This document shows positions 1 to 6,344 of a stretch of DNA of 10,472 bases, piece by piece. Made by a program: the position numbers and the translations under genes. The stretch comes from Desulfuromonadales bacterium. Its GTDB lineage: Bacteria; Desulfobacterota; Desulfuromonadia; Desulfuromonadales; BM103. The stretch is taken from NCBI GenBank assembly GCA_030614505.1, contig JAUWTX010000050.1:1-10472 (forward strand), in the 5' to 3' direction. The notes below the pieces were generated by a model. That model worked only from the letters and a program-made list of their open reading frames with translations. It was not told the origin of the DNA and searched no databases. The stretch's first letter is position 1, and the number at the start of each line of letters is the position of its first letter.

Positions 1-193
1 CTTCCAATCCGTCAATGTTGGGCAGCATCAGGTCAAGAACCACAAGGTTAGGACGCCCCTGCAGTGCCTTCTGCAACCCCTCTTCACCACTGGTTGCAGT
101 GTCAACGTTGAACCCGGCCTTCACCAGGTTGTAATGCACCAGTGCCAGAATATCTTCTTCGTCTTCAATTATCAGAATTCTTTCTTTGCCCAT
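1..193 (-). CDS. Response regulator receiver domain, PhoB/OmpR-like, N-terminal part only (cut by window edge)
   Basis: This is the first 64 codons of a response regulator; the rest lies beyond the left edge. The receiver signature is complete as far as it goes: an acidic cluster IEDEED (residues 9-14) that would bind Mg2+, the phospho-acceptor Asp54 at the end of a hydrophobic strand (LVVLD), and the following LMLPNIDG loop typical of OmpR/PhoB receivers. The start ATG (191-193) has a purine-rich ribosome binding site, GAGAGGG, a few bases upstream. The protein would be phosphorylated by a partner histidine kinase. The output domain is not visible, so PhoB-type (winged helix) is inferred from resemblance of the receiver to phosphate-regulon regulators; a stand-alone receiver is possible. 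It is divergent from ssb, with 141 bp between the two starts. Confidence 0.85.
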   Translation of the reverse strand, partial: MGKERILIIEDEEDILALVHYNLVKAGFNVDTATSGEEGLQKALQGRPNLVVLDLMLPNIDGLE

Positions 194-272
194 TTGCCCT
201 CTCTGAAAATGGATGCAGGTCCAATACAATATATCGTAATTGTTAGGATTTGATTAGGTTTTTCGAGAGCGC

Positions 273-301
273 TTTACAGGGTTTGTTTATTCGGCTAGAC
301 T
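273..301 (+). promoter_or_regulatory. Sigma-70-type promoter for ssb
   Basis: A -35 box TTTACA (273-278, five of six consensus bases) and a -10 box TAGACT (296-301, four of six) are separated by exactly 17 bp. Transcription would begin near 308, giving a leader of about 27 bases before the ssb start. Read by eye, not tested. Confidence 0.6.
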
Positions 302-334
302 GCCACATCAATCAAATGCAATGGAGGTGTCATT

Positions 335-778
335 ATGTCCGTAAACAAAGCAATTCTGGTCGGCAATCTGGGGAAAGATCCTGAACTACGTTACACTCCT
401 TCCGGAACGGCTGTCTGTACTTTCACGCTGGCGACAAGCGAGCGTTTCAAGAACAAACAGGGTGAGCAGCAAGAGCGTACCGAGTGGCATAATATCGTGG
501 TTTGGGCCGGCCTTGCCGAGATCTGCGGCAAGTACCTGACCAAAGGCAAGCAGGTTTACATCGAAGGTCGCATCCAGAACCGTTCCTACGACGATCGTGA
601 TGGTAACAAGCGCTACATTTCTGAAGTCGTTGCTAATGAAATGCAGATGCTCAGTCGCTCCGGTGACCAAGGTGGTGGCGGTGGTGGTAGTGCTAGTCGT
701 CCTCCGACCCCGGTTAATGAGCCTGCGGTCAGTTCTGAACCGCCACCCTTCAACCCTGATGATGATATACCCTTCTGA
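335..778 (+). CDS. ssb: Single-stranded DNA-binding protein (SSB)
   Basis: SSB coats single-stranded DNA in replication, recombination and repair, and recruits partner proteins through its C-terminal tip. The 147-residue protein has the full bacterial layout. The OB-fold spans about residues 1-108, starting with the conserved SVNKAILVGNLGKDPELRY segment and including the aromatic WHNIVVW stretch (51-57) and the YIEGRIQNRSY strand (75-85). A flexible linker rich in Gly, Pro and Ser follows (109-137, with six consecutive Gly at 113-118). The tail ends in the canonical acidic tip DDDIPF (142-147), so the partner-binding end is intact. A strong GGAGGT site (322-327) precedes the ATG. It is monocistronic by appearance: its own promoter upstream and a terminator hairpin just after the stop. 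Length and motifs are ordinary for the family. Confidence 0.98.
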   Translation: MSVNKAILVGNLGKDPELRYTPSGTAVCTFTLATSERFKNKQGEQQERTEWHNIVVWAGLAEICGKYLTKGKQVYIEGRIQNRSYDDRDGNKRYISEVVANEMQMLSRSGDQGGGGGGSASRPPTPVNEPAVSSEPPPFNPDDDIPF

Positions 779-802
779 TTCCCCCGGTTTTTCATGCAGT
801 CT

Positions 803-840
803 AAAAAAACCCCTGTAAGCATTTTGCTGCAGGGGTTTTT
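803..840 (+). terminator. Rho-independent terminator of ssb
   Basis: The stem pairs CCCCTG (810-815) with CAGGGG (830-835) and AGCA (818-821) with TGCT (825-828) around a TTT loop, with a small internal bulge. It is preceded by seven A (803-809) and followed by five T (836-840). It begins 25 bases after the ssb stop and separates ssb from the HEAT-repeat gene. The flanking A and T runs could let it act weakly on the other strand too. Confidence 0.9.
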
Positions 841-907
841 CATGTTTGCGCAGTCAGACAGTTTCTGGTAACTTTAACTTTGTAGATTTTATGCTGTGGG
901 GGTTTTT

Positions 908-1483
908 ATGTCACTCGAGCAAAGACGCAATCTGTTCATTGAATTGCTGAACGATTCCGAGGAGGAGGTTCGTGCTGCGGCGGCCGCAGCACTCGAGCGT
1001 CTTGAGTCTTTTCAGGATTTGCAGCAGATTATTCAGGCTCTTAAGTCTGACAAACGTGGTCAGCGCGTTAAGGCCATCTTTGCTATAGAAAACGTCAAGT
1101 CTACAGAAGTCTTCCCTCATCTCATTAACCTGCTCAAGGACTCCGATGCAGATATCCGGGGTGCGGCGATCCAGGTCTTGGGTGTGAAAGCCCATCCAAA
1201 ATCACTTAACCATCTGGTCAAGCATCTCAAGGATCCTTCCCCTTCAGTGCGCGTGTATACAGCCGAGGCGCTTGGCCATTTTGATGATGTGCGCCTGGCT
1301 CCTTACCTGGTTGCTCTCCTTGAAGATGAAGACGAACAACTGGTGATCAGTGCCGCCAGATCTATTGGCTCCATTGGTTCTCCCGACAGCGTCGAACCGC
1401 TGATGAAACTGACTAAGGATCGTCGGGATACAGTCCGTGTTGCTGCTGTGCAGGCGTTAAGCGAGTTGCCGTTGAAGGGGTAA
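908..1483 (+). CDS. Small HEAT-repeat protein
   Basis: The 191-residue protein is built almost entirely of HEAT (PBS-lyase-like) repeats. Roughly six helical pairs are visible, each with the pattern D-x-x-x-x-VR-x-x-A-x-x-AL: for example around residues 16-33, 48-63, 78-95 (DSDADIRGAAIQVLG), 109-125 (DPSPSVRVYTAEALGHF), 140-157 (DEDEQLVISAARSIGSIG) and 171-186. No catalytic motif, signal peptide or membrane segment is seen, so it is probably a soluble cytoplasmic scaffold binding a protein partner. I chose ATG 908. An in-frame GTG at 896 would add four residues (MGVF), but the G-run at 898-902 sits well as a ribosome binding site for 908. It converges on a minus-strand operon that also encodes a HEAT-repeat protein, which suggests a possible functional link. 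The partner is unknown. Confidence 0.85.
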   Translation: MSLEQRRNLFIELLNDSEEEVRAAAAAALERLESFQDLQQIIQALKSDKRGQRVKAIFAIENVKSTEVFPHLINLLKDSDADIRGAAIQVLGVKAHPKSLNHLVKHLKDPSPSVRVYTAEALGHFDDVRLAPYLVALLEDEDEQLVISAARSIGSIGSPDSVEPLMKLTKDRRDTVRVAAVQALSELPLKG

Positions 1484-1520
1484 TGGCGGGGGCTGGCTGC
1501 TGGGGGCTGGTAAATATAAT

Positions 1521-1560
1521 ATAGCAAAGGCCGGAAGAGAGATCTTCCGGCCTTTGCTAT
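1521..1560. terminator. Bidirectional terminator hairpin between convergent genes
   Basis: The perfect inverted repeat has arms at 1521-1537 and 1544-1560 (17 bp), extended to 18 bp by the A1538-T1543 pair. This leaves a four-base loop that reads GAGA on the plus strand, a GNRA tetraloop in RNA. The T-rich sequence TTGTTCTT follows on the plus side, and ATTATATTTA follows on the minus side, so it can serve both the HEAT gene (stop at 1483) and the HD-GYP gene, whose stop codon is only 5 bp away at 1566-1568. Confidence 0.9.
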
Positions 1561-1565
1561 TGTTC

Positions 1566-2909
1566 TTACTGTAGGTCCAGGTCAAAAAAGTCCGTTACGT
1601 CGATTCCCTTGGTCTGAGGATCGACTTCGGCGACGATGCGGCGCTCTTGATTCGGATGTAGTTTTATCATAAAAGGTTCTTCGAGTAGGGTGCCGGCAGG
1701 ATTGAAGATCACCTTGAGATCGACCAGGCTGGTGTCCTGTGGGTCGACCTTGGTAACCAGACCGACCTCGTTATTGTCGAGGCGGACCAGGCTGCCTACC
1801 GGGTAGGCTCCGAGGGAATCAACAAAGTGCATGACAAAGTCCGGATGCAGTGCAGATCCGGAAATTTCCTTGATCCTTGCTATGGCTTTGCGTGGGGTGA
1901 ATGGCCTCTGGTAAGAGCGCAAGGTGGTCATGGCATCATATGCGTCAGCTATGGCCGTCATCTCCACCAGCGGCGAGACTTTATCACTGATTGCTCCTGC
2001 AGGGTAGCCGGAGCGGTCGTGACGCAGGTGGTGGCCGATAACGATCTGCATGACTTCGGGGGTGACGTCTTCCATTTCCTTGATGATCTCGGCACCAAAG
2101 CTGGGATGCTCCTTGATCGTTTCAAACTCGGCATCGGTCAGACGTCCTGGTTTGGTGATGATATCAACATCAATGCGTAATTTACCCAGGTCGTGCAGCA
2201 AACCGCCCAGACCAAGGGTTTTAAGCTGTTCCTCGGTGAGGTTACAGGCTCGACCAACGGCGAGGGCAATGACCGACACATTTACCGAGTGGGTAAATGT
2301 GTAGTTGTCATAATCCTTGAGCATTGACAAGGCCATCATGGCATGGGGTTCCGTCATGGTCAGTTGAGCCATGCTCTTGACGACATTGATTGCTGCATCC
2401 GATGAAGGGATTTCCCCCATGCGTACGTCCTGGAAAATCTGATCGACGACTTTGAGCGCTTTGCGATACACCTTGCGTGGATTATGGTCGTCATCGTCAT
2501 CGTCTTCAGTAGCAACGGCTCTAATCCGTTTGGCACCTTGCGACGCTAATGCATCGACAAAGTCCTGCCCCTTGCCGCCGCCGGAGTGTAGCAGGTGCAG
2601 CAGGGACTGAATCTCGTTGGCTGAGAGTCCGGCCATAAATTCAAAACCGACCAGCTCATGGGACTCAAGCAACTTGACAATTTCAGTGGCAGCCGGGAAG
2701 TCCTGCATGAAGAGATGGTCCTCGACAAAGAGGGTTCCCTCGAGGATTCCCATTTTGATCATTTTCTTGTGCTGTAGCAGGTTGAACAGACCGTTCTGTA
2801 AGGTTTCCACCTGTTTGGCTGTAGCTGGATGATCAACAGCGTAGAGGCGCAGGCCTTTGATGGCCGCTGCCAGAACCTGTACGACCTGTTTTATTTCATC
2901 AACGTTCAT
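1566..2909 (-). CDS. HD-GYP domain protein with a novel-looking N-terminal module
   Basis: HD-GYP domains are metal-dependent phosphodiesterases that hydrolyse cyclic di-GMP or related cyclic dinucleotides. The domain spans about residues 145-365 of 447. Visible catalytic and metal-site residues are His207 (YTFTHSVN), His239-Asp240 and Lys243 (HDLGK), His268 (EHPSFG), His293-His294, GYP (301-303) and Asp322/Asp325 (ADAYDAMT), so an active enzyme is plausible. The usual HHE-x-x-DG-x-GYP motif reads HHLRHDRSGYP here, with Leu for Glu and Arg for Gly. Residues 1-130 form a separate module homologous to the N-terminus of the upstream HEAT protein. A run of six Asp (136-141) links it to the catalytic part. 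A C-terminal segment (366-447) resembles the beta-rich tail often found after HD-GYP domains. No membrane segment is seen. The start overlaps the upstream stop (ATGA), with AAGG as ribosome binding site. Substrate is not deducible from sequence. Confidence 0.93.
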   Translation of the reverse strand: MNVDEIKQVVQVLAAAIKGLRLYAVDHPATAKQVETLQNGLFNLLQHKKMIKMGILEGTLFVEDHLFMQDFPAATEIVKLLESHELVGFEFMAGLSANEIQSLLHLLHSGGGKGQDFVDALASQGAKRIRAVATEDDDDDDHNPRKVYRKALKVVDQIFQDVRMGEIPSSDAAINVVKSMAQLTMTEPHAMMALSMLKDYDNYTFTHSVNVSVIALAVGRACNLTEEQLKTLGLGGLLHDLGKLRIDVDIITKPGRLTDAEFETIKEHPSFGAEIIKEMEDVTPEVMQIVIGHHLRHDRSGYPAGAISDKVSPLVEMTAIADAYDAMTTLRSYQRPFTPRKAIARIKEISGSALHPDFVMHFVDSLGAYPVGSLVRLDNNEVGLVTKVDPQDTSLVDLKVIFNPAGTLLEEPFMIKLHPNQERRIVAEVDPQTKGIDVTDFFDLDLQ

Positions 2910-4477
2910 GTTTTTGCCTTGTCCAATTGCTTGAGAGCCTGGGCTGCTGCTCTGGCAACGGCCGCAGTACGGTCATGGGTGGCTTTTTCGAGAACACTGC
3001 GCGTGCTTTCGTCGGCAATATCACCCAAGGCTGCTGCTGCTGTTATGCGGAGCTCATCATTAAGCTGACGACGCATCCAGCGCTTTTTCTTGACGATTCT
3101 TGCCAGCTCAGGAATGGCTTCGGAGTCACGGATTTCCCCGAGGGCGCGAATGGTGTCTTTCTTGAGGTCAACGGCACGCTGACTCCAGTCAGCTTTCTTG
3201 AGGAGGGTCAGTAGAGTAGGTACTGCATTGGCAGCACGAATGGCCCCTAAAGAAAGGATTGCCTGACGTCGCATTTCGTGGTCATCGGTTACCGCTACCT
3301 GTAGCAGGATTTTGATAGCCCGTTGACCGCCAATTTTGGTCAGGGCACGAATCGTTTCGCGCCGTACGCGGATTTCATCGTGCTGAAGCAAAGGGGTTAG
3401 TTGTGCCAAAGACTCCTGGCTACGAATGTCGCCAAGGATGGCGATAGAGTTGCGCACCACGTACCAACGATCGTCGCCGAGATATTCATAGAGGATCGGC
3501 AAGGCTGTTGTCCTGCACCGAACCAAAACTTCGCTCAGGATCTTACGCTTTGAGGCTGCACTTTCATCGGCCAGCATCTCCATCAGACGGTCAGTAATCC
3601 TGCTGCCCAGGAAGGCGAGAATCTGGATCAGCGTATCGCGGGTTTTCTGCTCGGTTTCTGCGGCAAAGGTGTAGGAAACCAGATAATTGGTCATTTCCCC
3701 GGTTGCCAACTGGTCAAGGCCCTGTAACGCATTTTTCTTGCGCTCCTCAGAATGCTGCTTGCCAGTGGCACAGCGACATAAGAGCAGGAAAGCTCGCAAC
3801 ACTAATGCGCGTCGCTCCTCAATGAGTTGCAGGCGCAACAGGGGGACCAGTTCCTGAATGAAGTTCTGGAAACGAGCATCATTCTTTTCCTGTTCCATCT
3901 TTGCAATGAGTGTTTCCAGATCCATTGCGTCGGTTTGAGCCTGGCTCTCTTCACCCTCATCACCTTCGGTGAGGACTGCAGTCGGATCAAAATCCGGATC
4001 CTCAGGCAACTCTTCAATCTCTTCCTTTCGCTGCAGAATATCATCCAGATCGCGGACATTGGTCCAGATCGTTGTCAGGCGGGCTTTCTCTAGAATCGTT
4101 TGGATTCCCCCCTGTCTCTGGATAATTTGCGGGTCGAGCAGCAGGTAATGGACGAAGAGGTGCAGATCGCTGCTGTTGAGATCAGCAAGGAATGTCAGAT
4201 GTTGAATCCGACGGGCAAAACAGAAGTTGGCGAGTTGCACGAGAACCTGATTGCTTTTGGCAACAGGGCTGTCATCGAAGAGGAAGCCCTCTTTACGCAC
4301 CGTTAATGAGAGGTGATTGCCGCCGCTAAGGACCAACTCGAAGTTGCGCAGACTTTCCTCTGCTGTGGCCTGCAAGGCCGGGTGTTTGGACGGGTAGTAC
4401 CTGATGGCTTTTATCTGTTTGACCACCCCGGTAAGAGCAGTAGCAATCAGGTTGTGAAGTTCACTGGAATTCTGCAT
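2906..4477 (-). CDS. HEAT-repeat protein, first gene of the HD-GYP operon
   Basis: The 523-residue protein has three parts. Residues 1-145 match, almost without gaps, the N-terminal module of the downstream HD-GYP protein (shared IK-x-x-R-x-Y-x-x-x-HPA at 22-34, EG-x-LF at 63-67, F-x-A-x-L at 96-100). Residues 146-205 are an acidic, probably disordered linker (EELPEDPDFD, EGDEGEE). Residues 205-520 are HEAT repeats: clear units include 335-351 (DRWYVVRNSIAILGDIR), 366-383 (HDEIRVRRETIRALTKIG), 398-414 (DDHEMRRQAILSLGAIR), 434-450 and 472-487 (ELRITAAAALGDIA). No enzymatic motif, signal peptide or membrane helix is seen. The ATG at 4475-4477 has AGGA about 8 bases upstream. Its TGA stop overlaps the HD-GYP ATG by four bases, so the two are probably translationally coupled and made in fixed ratio. 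I infer a scaffold or regulator of the HD-GYP enzyme. Confidence 0.9.
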   Translation of the reverse strand: MQNSSELHNLIATALTGVVKQIKAIRYYPSKHPALQATAEESLRNFELVLSGGNHLSLTVRKEGFLFDDSPVAKSNQVLVQLANFCFARRIQHLTFLADLNSSDLHLFVHYLLLDPQIIQRQGGIQTILEKARLTTIWTNVRDLDDILQRKEEIEELPEDPDFDPTAVLTEGDEGEESQAQTDAMDLETLIAKMEQEKNDARFQNFIQELVPLLRLQLIEERRALVLRAFLLLCRCATGKQHSEERKKNALQGLDQLATGEMTNYLVSYTFAAETEQKTRDTLIQILAFLGSRITDRLMEMLADESAASKRKILSEVLVRCRTTALPILYEYLGDDRWYVVRNSIAILGDIRSQESLAQLTPLLQHDEIRVRRETIRALTKIGGQRAIKILLQVAVTDDHEMRRQAILSLGAIRAANAVPTLLTLLKKADWSQRAVDLKKDTIRALGEIRDSEAIPELARIVKKKRWMRRQLNDELRITAAAALGDIADESTRSVLEKATHDRTAAVARAAAQALKQLDKAKT

Positions 4478-4693
4478 GTCCTGGTTCCTGATCCTTGCCT
4501 GTCATATCAATTTGATGCCAGAGACAAAACCTCACAACAGTCTAAATGATTTTATGCGCTTTGACCAGTTCATTGATATTCCGACAGGCTGTTATGTTTT
4601 CAATATGGTAGACTGGCACATGCTCGCAGTCGCTGACTTGCATAACGATATCTGCCCGGGCCTTCCAGGCTGATTTCAGGAGAAGGTTTTGTC

Positions 4694-5335
4694 ATGATTC
4701 TTGGTCTTACAGGAAGCATCGCATCTGGTAAAAGCTTTGTTGCCGACTGTTTTGTCGAGTGCGGCGCCATTCTGGTCAGTGCGGACCTCCTTGCCAGAGA
4801 GGTTGTCAACTCCGGGACCCCGACACTTGCCAAGCTGGTTGACGTCTTCGGTATGGATATCCTGACGCCGGGAGGTAGCTTGAATCGCGAGTTGTTGGCG
4901 CAAAAGGTTTTTACTGACCCTGTCGCCCGGCGAAAACTTGACTCTATCACTCACCCGGCAATCGCGCATCTGGCCGAAAGCCGACTGGCAGAATTGAAAA
5001 GTTCGCCACACGATCTGATTGTTTATGAGGCGCCCCTGCTTTTTGAAGCTGGTGCAGAAAGCCGGGTAGACCAGGTGCTGATGGTTGTGGTTGACCCGTC
5101 CATACAGTTGGCAAGGCTCCAGCAGCGAGACAATCTCAATGAAACAGAGGCGAGGCAACGCATTTCATCCCAATGGCCTCAGGCGGACAAGGTCCAGAGG
5201 TCTGATTTCGTGATTGATAATTCCGGGTCGTTGCAGCAGACTCGTGCCATGGTTGCTGCCCTCTATCATTACCTGACACGTTCCCCGCTTATGGCGTCAG
5301 GTCTTACAAATGTGCCCGGGCTGTTGATTTCCTGA
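4694..5335 (+). CDS. coaE: Dephospho-CoA kinase
   Basis: CoaE carries out the last step of coenzyme A synthesis, ATP-dependent phosphorylation of the 3'-hydroxyl of dephospho-CoA, in the cytoplasm. The 213-residue protein shows the P-loop GSIASGKS (7-14), the SADLLAREVV segment (29-38) that corresponds to the usual DAD-x-x-AR substrate loop with Ser in place of the first Asp, the conserved HPAI (87-90), PLLFEAG (114-120), the arginine-rich lid RDNLNETEARQRISSQ (145-160) and the C-terminal DFVIDNSG (171-178). A strong AGGAGAAGG site (4678-4686) precedes the ATG. The catalytic core ends near residue 197; the last 16 residues look non-conserved and lie in the 67-bp overlap with the convergent hydrolase gene. 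The 216-bp region upstream is shared with the divergent HEAT/HD-GYP operon; I see no convincing promoter boxes there by eye. Confidence 0.95.
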   Translation: MILGLTGSIASGKSFVADCFVECGAILVSADLLAREVVNSGTPTLAKLVDVFGMDILTPGGSLNRELLAQKVFTDPVARRKLDSITHPAIAHLAESRLAELKSSPHDLIVYEAPLLFEAGAESRVDQVLMVVVDPSIQLARLQQRDNLNETEARQRISSQWPQADKVQRSDFVIDNSGSLQQTRAMVAALYHYLTRSPLMASGLTNVPGLLIS

Positions 5336-6141
5336 ACAAATCTGGCGGCCTGGGCAAACATTGACCAGCGACAGGGGTTTTCTTCGCGAGTCAGGACGTG
5401 CGGGACATCAGGACCGTATTTCGCGTGAATCTTGACAGAGCTACCCAGTAAATCCACTAGTTGCCGGCCACTCTCGGCATCCACTGTTTGGTCCCCTTCA
5501 CCGTTAAAGGCCAGAACCGGGCAGACAATGTGCGGGAGTTGGCTACGTACGGTTTGCAACAGACGATTGATCTGGTGGATGCCGGCAACCGGTCTTCGGT
5601 TATAGTATCGCTCACTTAATCCTTCCTCCGTGGCTTTCACATGATAAGGTCGGAGCCATCGTAGCCATCCGGCATAAGGTGCCAGTCTGTGCAGAACGCG
5701 CAGGTAGGGGGAAAAAAGTACCAGCCCGCTGAATGGGTTTTCTTTAGCCATGGCCAGCAACAGCAGACAACCGGTGCTCATCCCCATGCCGTGAATCGAT
5801 GGAAATTCCTTGCTGAGAATCTGATAACCATCAAGTATGGCCTCTAACCATTCTTCCCAGCGACGACCGGCAAGATCTTCAGGTGATGTCCCATGTCCAG
5901 GTAGCCGGACAGCCAGACAGGCAATACCGGCATCTGCAAGAAATTCTGCAAGGGGGCGCATCTCCCAAGGCGTTGCGGTAAACCCATGAACCAGCAGCGT
6001 GGCCGTTTCCGCTCCGGGTGGGCAGAGCATGAAGGGTAGGTCGTCCTGGTCGACAACCCCCAGATTACGTGAGTCGTGACGGAGAGCCCGGCAGTCTGAA
6101 TGTGTTTCCGAGCAGTCGAAACGACTGTCTGTCCGCGTCAT
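5269..6141 (-). CDS. Alpha/beta hydrolase, carboxylesterase (Est30-like) family
   Basis: This is a serine hydrolase, likely an esterase of short acyl chains or a monoacylglycerol-lipase-like enzyme; the natural substrate is unknown. The 290-residue protein has the oxyanion-hole motif HGF (52-54) in LLVHGFTATPWEMRPLAEFL, the R-x-PGHG turn (79-84), the nucleophile elbow GMSTG with Ser122, and candidates for the rest of the triad in GEGDQTV (Asp217) and PHVLTRE (His248). This order and spacing fit carboxylesterases of the Geobacillus Est30 type. The first 37 residues are polar, not a signal peptide, and look like a non-conserved extension, but the ATG at 6139-6141 has a good AGAGGA site 6-7 bases upstream, so I keep this start. 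The final 22 residues lie in the overlap with coaE and are not conserved-looking. Probably cytoplasmic. Confidence 0.88.
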   Translation of the reverse strand: MTRTDSRFDCSETHSDCRALRHDSRNLGVVDQDDLPFMLCPPGAETATLLVHGFTATPWEMRPLAEFLADAGIACLAVRLPGHGTSPEDLAGRRWEEWLEAILDGYQILSKEFPSIHGMGMSTGCLLLLAMAKENPFSGLVLFSPYLRVLHRLAPYAGWLRWLRPYHVKATEEGLSERYYNRRPVAGIHQINRLLQTVRSQLPHIVCPVLAFNGEGDQTVDAESGRQLVDLLGSSVKIHAKYGPDVPHVLTREENPCRWSMFAQAARFVQEINSPGTFVRPDAISGERVR

Positions 6142-6273
6142 TAATTTCCTCTTAAGTCTTCTGATTCATTGGGGAATCTGTTTGTGAAAGCATATCATTC
6201 AAGACTTTTGTGTCAATCAGGCGGTGTGATCTGTAACCTGAAACTGCCGGCTACTTTCGGGGTCAGGTGTAAC

Positions 6274-6304
6274 AAAAAAGCCCCTGCGAAAATGCAGAGG
6301 CTTT
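6274..6304 (-). terminator. Rho-independent terminator of the iclR-type gene
   Basis: Read on the minus strand, the sequence forms GCCTCTGC, loop ATTTTC, GCAGGGGC (8 bp with one G-T wobble), extended by AAA/TTT pairs and followed by a run of six T. It lies about 40 bases past the stop codon of the IclR-family gene at 6345. Confidence 0.85.
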
Positions 6305-6344
6305 GAAATTGAACCTTGTGATGGTCCGACCGTCTCCTGTGCTA

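Noticed and set aside
597..818. Plus-strand open frame overlapping the ssb 3' end
   Set aside because: It is an out-of-frame shadow of ssb, with low-complexity Val runs from the Gly linker codons and no ribosome binding site.
896..907. GTG start at 896 for the small HEAT protein
   Set aside because: It would place the G-rich ribosome binding site inside the gene and adds only MGVF; ATG 908 is better placed.
1483..1510. Two copies of GGGGGCTGG just after the small HEAT gene
   Set aside because: It is a very short repeat in a G-rich stretch, with no further copies seen; probably chance or slippage.
2488..2508. Trinucleotide run in the HD-GYP gene as a possible phase-variable repeat
   Set aside because: A change by whole triplets keeps the frame and only alters the Asp-run length, so it cannot switch the gene on and off.
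4614..4629. A sigma-54-like site (TGGCAC then CGCA) upstream of coaE
   Set aside because: The GG and GC elements are separated by 9 rather than 10 bases, and the -12 element lacks the usual TTGC. Spacing is critical for sigma-54, and coaE is a housekeeping gene.
4676..5158. A 160-codon minus-strand open frame opposite coaE
   Set aside because: coaE has a complete set of family motifs and a strong ribosome binding site; the opposite frame shows no recognisable domain and a composition rich in Arg, Gln and Cys.
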